64,000 nucleotides of DNA, taken from positions 62,001-126,000 of the forward strand of contig SHAP01000001.1 in NCBI GenBank assembly GCA_004213555.1, read 5' to 3'. A program made the translations under genes and the position numbers. Numbering within the stretch: the first letter of the stretch is position 1; every line of letters starts with the position of its first letter. Of this stretch, positions 1 through 7,510 are shown in pieces. The DNA is from Phycisphaeraceae bacterium (GTDB lineage: Bacteria > Planctomycetota > Phycisphaerae > Phycisphaerales > SM1A02). Under the pieces are notes generated by a model, which had not been told where the DNA came from, did not search any database, and saw only the letters and a list, made by a program, of their open reading frames with translations.

Positions 1-1
1 C

Positions 2-2251
2 GAGCACGCAACCCGCCTCTGGACGATTGTCCTTGAAATCAGTGTGCTCATGGCCGCTTTCCCAAGCCAAGCCATCGCCGAGCGATCATGGAAGTTCCGA
101 ACCCTCGGACTGGGTTTTGCCAATCTTGGCGCAATGCTCATGCAAATGGGGATTCCATACGACTCCGAAGCCGGCCGCGCCATTTGTGCGACCATCACGG
201 CGATTCTCACCGGTCGTTCCTACGCCACCAGTGCCGAAATGGCTCGTGAGCTCGGAGCTTTTGCAGGCTACGCCGAAAACAAGGAAAACATGTTGCGGGT
301 CATCCGCAACCACCGTCGTGCGGCCCACGGTGTGGATCGTTCTTCAGATGAATACGAAGGGCTCACCATCCGACCCGTCCCGGTCGACCATGGACTCTTT
401 GAAGTCGGTGGTGTCCCCATCGCTGACGCCTCTCGCTTGCAAGATCGAGCTGTGGCCGCGTGGGACGACGCCTACGCATTGGGGGAAAAGTTCGGCTATC
501 GCAACGCCCAAGTTAGCGTTATTGCACCGACTGGCACCATTGGCCTCCTTATGGAATGCGACACCACCGGTGTTGAACCAGATTTTGCTTTGGTCAAATT
601 TAAGAAACTCGCCGGAGGTGGTTATTTCAAAATTGCCAATGCCTCCCTCGAGCCTGCACTGCAGTCGCTGGGCTACAACCCCGAGCAAATCACCGACATC
701 CTTACCTATGTCCTGGGCACCCAGCATCTGGACGTTGAGATCACCGGTCGCAATTGCACCTTCCGAGACTTCCTCACCGAAGCGGGATACACCGATGCAG
801 ACCTCCAGTCACTGACGGATTCACTGCCTTCCCAATTCGAACTGCAATTTGCGTTCAACGCCTACAGCATGCCCGCATCGGTCCTGAAGCGGGCTGGTAT
901 CGATGCTGAAGCCGCCCAAGCTGACTTCAGCTTCGATGGGCTGAAGGCTCTGGGACTCAAGCCCAGTGAAATTCGACAGTTGTCGGACATCATCTGCGGC
1001 ACGCAAACCATTGAAGGCGCCCCACACCTCAATGAAGAACATCTTCCGGTGTTTGACTGTGCCAACACCTGTGGCCGCACCGGTACCCGCTGCATCGCGG
1101 CCGAGGGTCACATTCGCATGATGGCCGCCTCCCAGCCCTTCTTGTCCGGCGCCATCTCCAAGACCATCAACCTTCCCAACGACGCCACCATCGAAGAGGT
1201 CTCAAATTCTTACACCATGTCTTGGGAATATGGGTTGAAAGCCAACGCGTTGTACCGCGACGGTTCCAAACTCAGCCAACCATTGAATTCTTCCAGCGAT
1301 GCCGCTGAAGAAGAGGATGGTGAAGACGAAGGCCTCATCGAAGCCATCGATGAAGTCTCCACCGAGGTTTCAAACATTGCCCAAACCATTGAAGGCAATG
1401 TTGGTACGCCCACCACCACCACCACCGAAGCGATCAAATCGCAAGTGACAGAACGGGTTGTGGAACGCCCGATGCGTCGCCGCCTTCCCGACACCCGTCG
1501 CAGCCTGACCCACCGGTTCAATGTGGCAGGACACGAGGGATACCTGACGGTTGGTCTGTACGAAGAAGGCCAACCCGGTGAGCTTTTCATCACAATGAGC
1601 AAAGAGGGCTCCACCATTGGAGGGCTCATGGATTCCTTAGGCACGGCCATCAGTGTGGCCCTGCAGTACGGCGTCCCCGTGGAAAGCTTGGTCAAGAAAT
1701 TTGCCCACCAACGCTTTGAACCAATGGGGATGTCCTCAAACCCCGAAATTCCCTTTGCCAAGAGTCTGGTTGATTACATCTTCCGCTGGATGGGCATGGA
1801 ATTTATCGATGGCTTCCGGGAAAAGAATGCCCCGAACCGGACGAACACCAAATCGGGGGGCAGCACCGCTGCCAAGTCGTCCCCACCCTCTCGGAACAAA
1901 AAGGAAACGCCTTCGGCGACCATCACAACGACCCCAAAGGCCGCCGTTGAACCCAAAGTGGGATCAAACCGAACCAGCACCAACTCGGCTTCCACCGGAT
2001 CCACCCCCGTGTCAAACGAACCAGCCCCAGGGATCCAAGGCAGCTTTGATTCCCCCGATCCTGAACCCGAGCCTGCCACGGCAGTTGCCATCGCTGAACC
2101 AGATGAAAAGGCAGCTCGAGAAAATATGAACCGCGCGATGAGGTCCATGCAACAGGATTCTCCACCGTGCAGCGTGTGCGGTGCCATCACCGTGCGAAGC
2201 GGTACGTGCTACAAGTGCAACGACTGCGGGAATTCAGAGGGGTGTTCCTGA
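2..2251 (+). CDS. nrdJ: B12-dependent ribonucleotide reductase, 3' part
   Basis: Class II ribonucleotide reductase, which reduces ribonucleotides with adenosylcobalamin as radical source. The reading frame is open from base 2, so the gene begins upstream and 749 residues are visible. Family landmarks in order: APTGTIGLLMECDTTG near residue 178, a PVFDCANTCGRTGTRC segment near residue 350, the GAISKTINLPN stretch, RRRLPDTRRSLTHRFNVAGH near residue 490, and FEPMGMSSNPEI. A C-terminal CSVCGAI/CYKCNDC zinc-ribbon-like tail closes the protein, as in this family. An acidic Glu/Asp-rich insertion lies near residues 435-450. A long Pro/Thr/Ser-rich linker (about residues 610-715) precedes the zinc tail; both are probably flexible spacers. 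The function is well supported by the core motifs. The N-terminal nucleotide and cobalamin regions cannot be assessed. Confidence 0.95.
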   Translation, partial: EHATRLWTIVLEISVLMAAFPSQAIAERSWKFRTLGLGFANLGAMLMQMGIPYDSEAGRAICATITAILTGRSYATSAEMARELGAFAGYAENKENMLRVIRNHRRAAHGVDRSSDEYEGLTIRPVPVDHGLFEVGGVPIADASRLQDRAVAAWDDAYALGEKFGYRNAQVSVIAPTGTIGLLMECDTTGVEPDFALVKFKKLAGGGYFKIANASLEPALQSLGYNPEQITDILTYVLGTQHLDVEITGRNCTFRDFLTEAGYTDADLQSLTDSLPSQFELQFAFNAYSMPASVLKRAGIDAEAAQADFSFDGLKALGLKPSEIRQLSDIICGTQTIEGAPHLNEEHLPVFDCANTCGRTGTRCIAAEGHIRMMAASQPFLSGAISKTINLPNDATIEEVSNSYTMSWEYGLKANALYRDGSKLSQPLNSSSDAAEEEDGEDEGLIEAIDEVSTEVSNIAQTIEGNVGTPTTTTTEAIKSQVTERVVERPMRRRLPDTRRSLTHRFNVAGHEGYLTVGLYEEGQPGELFITMSKEGSTIGGLMDSLGTAISVALQYGVPVESLVKKFAHQRFEPMGMSSNPEIPFAKSLVDYIFRWMGMEFIDGFREKNAPNRTNTKSGGSTAAKSSPPSRNKKETPSATITTTPKAAVEPKVGSNRTSTNSASTGSTPVSNEPAPGIQGSFDSPDPEPEPATAVAIAEPDEKAARENMNRAMRSMQQDSPPCSVCGAITVRSGTCYKCNDCGNSEGCS

Positions 2252-2389
2252 ATCGAACCAAACGGGCAATCCGGGGGTGGCGCTGCGTCAGGACGATGCC
2301 GCCGCCTCCGGCACCCGCGACAAAAAACGGGCACATGTTTCGCCCCCAGAACACGACGAGGAGAAAGGCAAGGAGCGAGGAAAGCATTG

Positions 2390-2626
2390 GCTTTGGGAAG
2401 GAGCCCAAAGCAGCAGAGCGGCGCCCAGGGAGCGGGCGATCCACTCCGACCGGTTCAACGGTCAATGCACCTCACGCCACACCGCGTCGTTGCTGACGGA
2501 TGGCCACGGGACGGCCGCCGTCAACCGAACGAGCCCTCCACACTCCCGTCGCGAGACGGAAGTTCCACCAGGAGGTTCGAACGGATTTGCCCCCGCCTGC
2601 GGTTGCCGCCGCGGCGGGGGTTTTTT
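2390..2626 (+). ncRNA. Candidate structured RNA, family unknown
   Basis: Consecutive local stems can be drawn on the plus strand: GCTTTGGG 2390-2397 with CCCAAAGC 2404-2411; CGCCC 2422-2426 with GGGCG 2434-2438; GACCG 2448-2452 with CGGTC 2459-2463; GACGG 2495-2499 with CCGTC 2518-2522, enclosing GGCC/GGCC; CCGTC 2546-2550 with GACGG 2555-2559 closed by a GCGA tetraloop; and the terminator stem 2590-2620. The 5' end is not defined. I looked for RNase P, tmRNA, SRP and 6S landmarks and found none complete. It could instead be only a folded 3' UTR of the reductase gene. Confidence 0.35.
2590..2626 (+). terminator. Rho-independent terminator
   Basis: CCCCCGCC at 2590-2597 pairs perfectly with GGCGGGGG at 2613-2620, with a nested GCGG/CCGC stem inside, and is followed directly by six T at 2621-2626. 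The T run is present only on the plus strand, so it ends transcription from the reductase gene or from the candidate RNA before it. Confidence 0.88.
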
Positions 2627-2805
2627 CGTGGACCAGCTCGGTCCCGCCGAAAATTCACACGCTTGAAATTTGGAACGACATCATCTCGCGATGGTCGAGA
2701 TTGTCAAGTTGAGTTCCAGAAAGAACAGTCAGGGACGAAAAAGCGTCCGCTTGAAACCAGAACTTGTCGTGAAAGTTGTTCTCTGATGCCCCCTGATGGC
2801 TGAAA

Positions 2806-3219
2806 TCAGTCAAAGCGGAACACACCTTTACGCCAGGCATAAACGTAAGCCACGATGGAGGTCAGAACAAAAAACAGCACCCGCCCCAGATACAGCCCTG
2901 CTTCTGGCGAGCCAGGCTCAACTTTGGTGTAAGCAACCGCCCACGGGTACAAAAAGACCACCTCAACATCGAACAACAAGAAGGTCATGGCCAGGACATA
3001 GAACCGCACATGGAACCGCTGACGAGCTGTTCCGATAGGGTCCATTCCAGACTCGTAGGTGCTCATTTTCACTTTTCCGGCAACTTTGGGACCGATCAAC
3101 TCAGTGGCGACGAGGTTGAATGCACCAAATCCAACGGCCATCACCACAATCAACACGACAGGAAGATACGAGTCGAGCGTGGATGAAACCGGAGCCAAAG
3201 TCGAAGCAATATGATCCAT
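2806..3219 (-). CDS. nuoA: NADH-quinone oxidoreductase subunit A
   Basis: Small membrane subunit of respiratory complex I, 137 residues, close to the family length. Three hydrophobic helices are visible: about residues 12-35, 68-92 and 103-127. The family signature YESGMDPIGTARQRFHVRFY follows the first helix, and FLLFDVEVVFLYPWA marks the second. The start at 3219 was chosen because the longer open frame runs back through the antisense of the tRNA-Pro gene, which is a known artefact. No other complex I subunit lies in the window, although nuoA usually leads a nuoA-N operon. Confidence 0.93.
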   Translation of the reverse strand: MDHIASTLAPVSSTLDSYLPVVLIVVMAVGFGAFNLVATELIGPKVAGKVKMSTYESGMDPIGTARQRFHVRFYVLAMTFLLFDVEVVFLYPWAVAYTKVEPGSPEAGLYLGRVLFFVLTSIVAYVYAWRKGVFRFD

Positions 3220-3330
3220 ACCGTTCCAAATTCTAACCAGGGCACCCCAGAACCGGGGCATCTTTGCCAGCCAAGACAGAAATCCGCTCCGGTTCTTCAG
3301 GCAAATTCCTGCCCAATCGTCGTCTTGGGG

Positions 3331-3336
3331 TACAAT
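3331..3336 (+). promoter_or_regulatory. Probable -10 box of tRNA-Pro
   Basis: TACAAT lies 12 bases upstream of the mature 5' end of the tRNA, the expected place for a sigma70 -10 element. No good -35 match is seen at 17 bases; TTCCTG at 3306-3311 would give a 19-base spacer. Confidence 0.4.
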
Positions 3337-3348
3337 TTCGCTTCGCCA

Positions 3349-3422
3349 CGGGGCGTAGCTCAGCTTGGCAGAGCGCTTGGTTTGGGACCAAGAGGTCGCA
3401 GGTTCGAATCCTGTCGCCCCGA
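3349..3422 (+). tRNA. tRNA-Pro (anticodon TGG)
   Basis: A complete cloverleaf can be drawn. The acceptor stem CGGGGCG (3349-3355) pairs with CGCCCCG (3415-3421), followed by discriminator A. The anticodon stem CTTGG/CCAAG encloses TTTGGGA with anticodon TGG. The T arm carries GTTCGAAT. The first base C is typical of bacterial tRNA-Pro. CCA is not encoded, as TTC follows. Reads CCN proline codons. Confidence 0.97.
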
Positions 3423-3463
3423 TTCGGAATCTCACGACAAGAGTTGCCCTGAGGAAGCTCAGT

Positions 3464-4132
3464 ATGTCTCAGACACCCCCCACGGTTCGAGACCTTCGCC
3501 GGTCTTGGAAGCCCTTCAAGGAGGCTGCTCCCGAGGAAACCGCGGTTCGGGTCCACCGGATGTTTTCTTGGCTGTCACGGTCCCAAGAATTGCCAATTGA
3601 TTCCTCGGAGGACGACGCCAAATTGGTCTGGTTGTGGGCGGCATGGAATGCGATCTACGGCTCTTGGGATCAGGCTGGCGGAAAGCCGGACGAAGATCTT
3701 CCAAGTCAAGAGAGATGCTTGAAGATGCTGTACGAGGCCGATGAGCAACGCCATCGCCACCTTGAGACATTTTTAATTGAACACAAAAAGCTGGCAAGTG
3801 CCCTCTGCGGCGACCTCTGGCTGAGCCGACAGTTTTGGTCCGAGGGGAAGCTCGCCGCCCAAAAGAATGCGGAAAGAGCAAAAAAGAACTTCCTTGAAGC
3901 CATGCGAGAAGGCCGCCACCGGGCCGCGCTTGACCTCACCCTTTCCCGGGTGTACCTCGGACGTTGCCAACTGGTTCATGGTGCCGCCACCTGCGGAAGC
4001 CGGCTGAATCGAGCACAAATTCGACGCTGCGCGACATTCATGGGCCATCTTCTCCCCGTTGTGAGCACCATTGTCACCGAATCATTTCACGACAAGTCTT
4101 GGGGCGTCTTGTGCTGTCCACCACAGGGCTGA
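3464..4132 (+). CDS. HEPN-family protein
   Basis: This 222-residue soluble protein has no signal peptide or membrane helix. Near its C-terminus RVYLGRCQLVHGAATCGS contains R167-x4-H172, the Rx4-6H pattern of HEPN ribonuclease domains. The surrounding sequence and the WGVLC segment near the end resemble a widespread family of small HEPN proteins whose usual core reads RNQLVHGGATW. Here Asn after the Arg is Cys, so RNase activity is uncertain. The start at 3464 follows GAGGAAG, and the longer frame would read through the tRNA. No nucleotidyltransferase or other partner gene adjoins it. A short dispersed repeat lies before and after the gene. Family assignment is from motif recognition only. Confidence 0.6.
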   Translation: MSQTPPTVRDLRRSWKPFKEAAPEETAVRVHRMFSWLSRSQELPIDSSEDDAKLVWLWAAWNAIYGSWDQAGGKPDEDLPSQERCLKMLYEADEQRHRHLETFLIEHKKLASALCGDLWLSRQFWSEGKLAAQKNAERAKKNFLEAMREGRHRAALDLTLSRVYLGRCQLVHGAATCGSRLNRAQIRRCATFMGHLLPVVSTIVTESFHDKSWGVLCCPPQG

Positions 4133-4368
4133 GTTGAGCGCTTGAAGACTTCGTAAACCAACCGGCAAAGCAAAAGCAGAACCTGTCGTGAAAAGACTTT
4201 GGCCCACCGTTGATTCACCCGGCGGAGATTGCATGCCGTGCTTCCGAGAGACACCTGTCAGCCCAGGATGGCCGGCGATCCGCAGCACCGGCCTCACGAA
4301 TCCACTGCCAATTGGGCCTGCTTTGGCCACAGGCGCGCAAAAATCTCGCAGTCGATACGCTGGCCGTC

Positions 4369-5307
4369 ATGCCACCCCCTATCGCCTGCATCGTCGATTT
4401 GGGTTCCAATGCGATTCGATTTTTGGTGGCTTCTTCGAACCAAGATGGCCAATTGGAGGTGCTCCATCGTGACCGGCGGCCGGTCAGAATCGGCGATTCG
4501 GTGTTCTCCACCGGAAAAGTGGGAAACGAGACCCAACGAATCCTCGACGCCATCCAACACTTCCAAAGAGTTGGCAGGGAGCTCATCAGCGAATTCACCA
4601 ATTCCGAGCCCCATTGGCTGGTGGTCGCAACCAGCGCGTTGCGTGAGGCCAACGACCGCAGCGAGGTCATCCAGAGAATTCAATCAGCCACCCAGATCGA
4701 CATCAAAGTCCTGTCTGGTCAACAAGAAGCGAAGCTGGCGTTGAGATCGGTCACTGCCGTTCGCCCACTTCCGGGCCTTTTTTTGGTTGCTGATCTGGGA
4801 GGCGGCAGTTTGGAATTGATTCTTGGGCAGGACAGCCAAATGTTGCGATGCTCCTCGTTTCAGCTTGGGGCCGTCCGTTGGCAGAAAGCTGTGGATGCTG
4901 GAAACGCAGACACATTGGACAGTATTCACCAAGAAATAGATCGCCTACGTGCCTTCACGGCCAACCATCAAGCTCAGATTTGCATTGGCCTTGGCGGTGC
5001 ATTCAGGACCATGCATCAAGTGGCAGCCCAGCGTGATTTGAACACCACGCTTTTGCAACAGTGGCGTTCCGATCTTGCCCCTTTGTCACCACGGGACAGA
5101 ACGCAACAGTTCGGAATACCTGGCGATCGGGCCGACATCATTCTCCCGGCAATTGATGTCCTGAGCCTGACCCTTCAGGCTGTCCAGGGCACCGCGTGGA
5201 CTCAGGTTGAGGGTGTCGGCGGTATCGCTGATGGTTTGGCCCATTGCGTCATGCAAAGCCGGACCGACCAATTGGACGGGCCCAACTGGTTTGAAATTTC
5301 CTTGTGA
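4369..5307 (+). CDS. Ppx/GppA family phosphatase
   Basis: Member of the exopolyphosphatase / pppGpp phosphohydrolase family of the ASKHA ATPase fold, 312 residues, which is the short two-lobed form without the C-terminal HD domain. Motifs in order: DLGSNAIRFLV at about residue 8 (phosphate 1 loop), LVADLGGGSLELIL near residue 140 (phosphate 2 loop), and GLGGAFRTM near residue 208 (adenosine-type loop). It likely hydrolyses polyphosphate or guanosine pentaphosphate; which one cannot be told from sequence. The start ATG at 4369 is set by the conserved N-terminus. It converges on the next gene with a 9-base gap. Confidence 0.88.
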   Translation: MPPPIACIVDLGSNAIRFLVASSNQDGQLEVLHRDRRPVRIGDSVFSTGKVGNETQRILDAIQHFQRVGRELISEFTNSEPHWLVVATSALREANDRSEVIQRIQSATQIDIKVLSGQQEAKLALRSVTAVRPLPGLFLVADLGGGSLELILGQDSQMLRCSSFQLGAVRWQKAVDAGNADTLDSIHQEIDRLRAFTANHQAQICIGLGGAFRTMHQVAAQRDLNTTLLQQWRSDLAPLSPRDRTQQFGIPGDRADIILPAIDVLSLTLQAVQGTAWTQVEGVGGIADGLAHCVMQSRTDQLDGPNWFEISL

Positions 5308-5316
5308 ATGGGTTGC

Positions 5317-6024
5317 TCAACCTCGGCGACGACGGCCCATTGCTGCCAAACCAAGGACGGCCAGCACACCTGGAGCGGGCACTTCAACAAAGCCCATACG
5401 AACGTCGTCAAATCCCACGTAGTCGCCCCCATAGACGCTCACTCGTACCGCATCGAAAGTGGCACCGGTCACAAAGCCGTGGAATCGATCTGCAAAAGAA
5501 GCATCCAATTCGACGTACTCATCTTCGACCACATCATCGCCTTGGATGAATTCCACCAAGAAGCCAGACCCAGAATCTGCATCTCTTCGCCCGCCATCGA
5601 AACCGGTCATGGTGAAGCCAAACGCGGCCATCTCACCTGGGGTTTCAAATTCAACGCTCCAAAATCCGGTCTCAGCGCCACCGGAAACCTGCAAGAAGGT
5701 GCCCTCGCCGTCGGGAAGTGTGGTGTCGTAGCCGAAGCCCTGAGGAAGGCCGATGGGAGGAAGTGGATCGCCTTCGTCTTGGACCGCAAGGGCGAAAGGG
5801 GACATGGAATCGGAGTAGTTCAAGCGAACAGTGAGAGGTGTATCGCAAAAAACGGTTTGTCCATCATCGGAAGCAGAGTCACCCGTCTCAAAGGTCTCCC
5901 GAATCACCAGATCATCTTCAATGATGCCGTCGAACAACACCGAATTGTTGAAGTAGGCCACACCTGCATAGACAGGATTTGCCGCGACCATGGCGGACAA
6001 AGGGACCAGCATTTTGGGGGACAT
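5317..6024 (-). CDS. Secreted protein with PEP-CTERM-like tail
   Basis: 235 residues. An N-terminal signal peptide ends near ANPVYA. The mature part is acidic and beta-rich (FETGDS, FDGGRRDADSGSGF, FVTGATFDAVRVSVYGG) without a recognisable catalytic motif. The C-terminus reads VPAPGVLAVLGLAAMG followed by RRRRG: a proline-containing sorting motif, a hydrophobic helix and a basic cluster, as in PEP-CTERM proteins of planctomycetes. Such proteins are thought to be processed by an exosortase and placed at the cell surface or in exopolymer. No exosortase is in the window. The start lies just behind the purine-rich tract AGAGAAGAGAGAC. A promoter with a long leader is proposed upstream. Confidence 0.8.
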   Translation of the reverse strand: MSPKMLVPLSAMVAANPVYAGVAYFNNSVLFDGIIEDDLVIRETFETGDSASDDGQTVFCDTPLTVRLNYSDSMSPFALAVQDEGDPLPPIGLPQGFGYDTTLPDGEGTFLQVSGGAETGFWSVEFETPGEMAAFGFTMTGFDGGRRDADSGSGFLVEFIQGDDVVEDEYVELDASFADRFHGFVTGATFDAVRVSVYGGDYVGFDDVRMGFVEVPAPGVLAVLGLAAMGRRRRG

Positions 6025-6095
6025 CTGGGTCTCTCTTCTCTTCGCGTCCCCTACGCCCAGCCGAAGACGACATCCCTTACGGAAGAAGCAAGAAT

Positions 6096-6247
6096 CCCTC
6101 GTCTCTCACCTCGAGGGGCCATGGCTTCTGGGCCGAACCACGATGAAGGTCTGAAACCTAAGAAAACACTCAGGACACAAAGTCAGACCGCCGCGTGGCG
6201 GATGTCGTCCGATTTGGCTGGGCGAGGTTCTCTCTCTTCTCTCGCCC
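6096..6247 (-). promoter_or_regulatory. Structured 5' leader
   Basis: Three stems in the minus-strand transcript: GGGCGAG/CTCGCCC (6220-6226 with 6241-6247) with a purine loop; GGTCTGA/TCAGACC (6148-6154 with 6183-6189) enclosing an inner stem (6157-6162 with 6169-6174); and CCCTCG/CGAGGG (6096-6101 with 6112-6117). The inner stem pairs fully only in the minus-strand RNA, where one pair is a G-U wobble; on the plus strand it is an A-C mismatch. The loop of the first stem repeats the AGAAGAGAGAG purine motif of the ribosome-binding region. It may be a cis-regulatory RNA or a stabilising leader; no known riboswitch core is recognised. Confidence 0.4.
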
Positions 6248-6285
6248 GGTCACGCGGACCAGGTGTTCGCAAACTTGCGGACACG

Positions 6286-6325
6286 CTGAATATACCCAAC
6301 TCTTGAGCAGACTCAAGAGATTCAG
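6286..6325 (-). promoter_or_regulatory. Promoter with overlapping palindrome
   Basis: On the minus strand TTGAGT (6316-6311) and TATATT (6294-6289) form a sigma70-like promoter with a 16-base spacer. A perfect palindrome CTCTTGAG-CAGA-CTCAAGAG (6300-6319) covers the -35 box and most of the spacer. CTGAAT (6286-6291) and ATTCAG (6320-6325) form a second, outer inverted pair. A repressor or activator dimer could bind here. Transcription would start near 6280. Confidence 0.5.
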
Positions 6326-6379
6326 ACCAATTTCTGACGGAAAAGATTGGAAGAATCCGCAAAATCAGCACAGGCAGAC

Positions 6380-7510
6380 TCAGTGAAGAGGGAATTCCAG
6401 CAGCCTGCACTCAATTTCGCCAACCACGAATGGAATACGCCGACTGGGGCGGAGCCCAACCTCCTTGGCCAAACGCGGGCTGCCCGTCAAAACATAGCCC
6501 CTTCCGCCAGTGGCTCCTTGCTTCATCCAATCACCCAACGCCCGGTAGAGAGGCACCAGAGCCTCTTCTTCCCCCAATCGAAGGCCCCAAGGAGGGTTGA
6601 CAAAGATCACGGCATCTTGGCACAAAGGGGTGGCGTCGAACTCCTCCAATCGCAAATCGATGCGTTCGAGGACACCTGCTGTTTGGGCATTGGCGCGGGC
6701 CGATTCGAGGGCATAGGCATCTGTATCGGACAGAATGATTGGGGCTGTGGTCTGGCCCCCCTGCTTTCGGGCCGCGGCCCGCATCCTTTTCCAGGCTTCG
6801 TGGTCAAAGCCCAGCCATTGCTCCATGGCATGTCCAGGACGCAGCAAACCAGGAGGTCTGCCGGATGCTGCCAAAGCAGCCTCAATGCCAAGGGTTCCCG
6901 CACCGCACATGGGAGCGACCACCGGCTCACCAGCTTGCAACCCCGACGCACGAACCATGGCTGCCGCCAAAGACTCCCGCAAAGGAGCGTACGCCCCGTC
7001 GCGGCGGTACCCACGGTCGGTCAGCTTCCGCCCCGCTGCGTCCAAATACACGCGTGCTTCGTCCCCGGCCCAGTACAAATCAACCACCACCCCCGATCGA
7101 TCGGGACCCGAATCCGGTCGGCGGCCTGTGCGATCCACCATGCGATCGCAAAGGGCATCCTTCACCAGTTGATTGGCGTACATGGAATTGCGAATCATGG
7201 GATGCCTGACATGGCCATGGACACTGACATAGCCATCCGGATCCAACCATTGCTCCCACGGAATGCAAGACACCCCTTCGTAGAGTTCACGGGGGCCGGT
7301 GCAAGGGAACCGACCAATTTCCACCAAGACGGTGGTGGCCAGCCGACTCCAAATCACAATTGACGCCGCTTCTGGAAGCGTCCCGTGCAAATCAACCCAA
7401 GTTCGTGCGGGCAGACGTTCTGTGAAGCCAAGTTCATCAAGCTCGTCTTCCAGCCAGTTGACCAAGCCTCGGCCGCATGGCACCCGCAATGAAAATTCAC
7501 CGTCAATCAT
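6380..7510 (-). CDS. THUMP-type rRNA (guanine-N2) methyltransferase, RlmL/YpsC-like
   Basis: 376 residues. The first 160 or so match the N-terminal ferredoxin-like/THUMP half of RlmL-family 23S rRNA methyltransferases, including VYLDAAGRKLTDRGYR with the conserved LHKRGYR-like end. A Rossmann methyltransferase domain follows, with the SAM loop VAPMCGAGTLGIEAAL near residue 205 and the catalytic NPPWG near residue 305 (usually NPPYG). It therefore probably methylates N2 of a guanine in 23S rRNA, but the target base cannot be read from sequence. The gene overlaps the pyrD stop by four bases (ATGA), so the two are probably translated together. Confidence 0.85.
   Translation of the reverse strand: MIDGEFSLRVPCGRGLVNWLEDELDELGFTERLPARTWVDLHGTLPEAASIVIWSRLATTVLVEIGRFPCTGPRELYEGVSCIPWEQWLDPDGYVSVHGHVRHPMIRNSMYANQLVKDALCDRMVDRTGRRPDSGPDRSGVVVDLYWAGDEARVYLDAAGRKLTDRGYRRDGAYAPLRESLAAAMVRASGLQAGEPVVAPMCGAGTLGIEAALAASGRPPGLLRPGHAMEQWLGFDHEAWKRMRAAARKQGGQTTAPIILSDTDAYALESARANAQTAGVLERIDLRLEEFDATPLCQDAVIFVNPPWGLRLGEEEALVPLYRALGDWMKQGATGGRGYVLTGSPRLAKEVGLRPSRRIPFVVGEIECRLLEFPLH

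Larger units (their letters stand above)
2252..2805. other. Gene-free, hairpin-rich intergenic region
   Basis: No convincing coding sequence lies between the reductase stop and the nuoA stop; the short open frames here lack family resemblance and overlap one another. The left part (about 2390-2626) holds a run of strong hairpins ending in an intrinsic terminator, listed separately as a candidate structured RNA. The right part (2627-2805) is more AT-rich and shows only a small hairpin (GGACG/CGTCC at about 2733-2748) and one copy of a dispersed repeat at 2758-2774. Confidence 0.7.
6025..6379. other. 355-base gene-free region with structured leader
   Basis: No gene is seen. Read on the minus strand it contains a promoter, an operator-like palindrome and about 260 bases of leader with three clear stems (6220-6247, 6148-6189, 6096-6117), all before the PEP-CTERM-like gene. 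These are listed separately. Confidence 0.7.

Noticed and set aside
2341-2626. RNase P RNA, from the GAGGAAAG stretch
   Set aside because: The conserved GUCC continuation and the ACAGAA partner of P4 are missing.
2181-2803. Open frames in the nrdJ-nuoA spacer as genes
   Set aside because: They overlap each other in different frames, cross a strong terminator and have no domain.
3233-3556. Minus-strand frame with GDRIRTCDLLVPNQALCQAE
   Set aside because: It is the antisense translation of tRNA-Pro, a familiar false protein.
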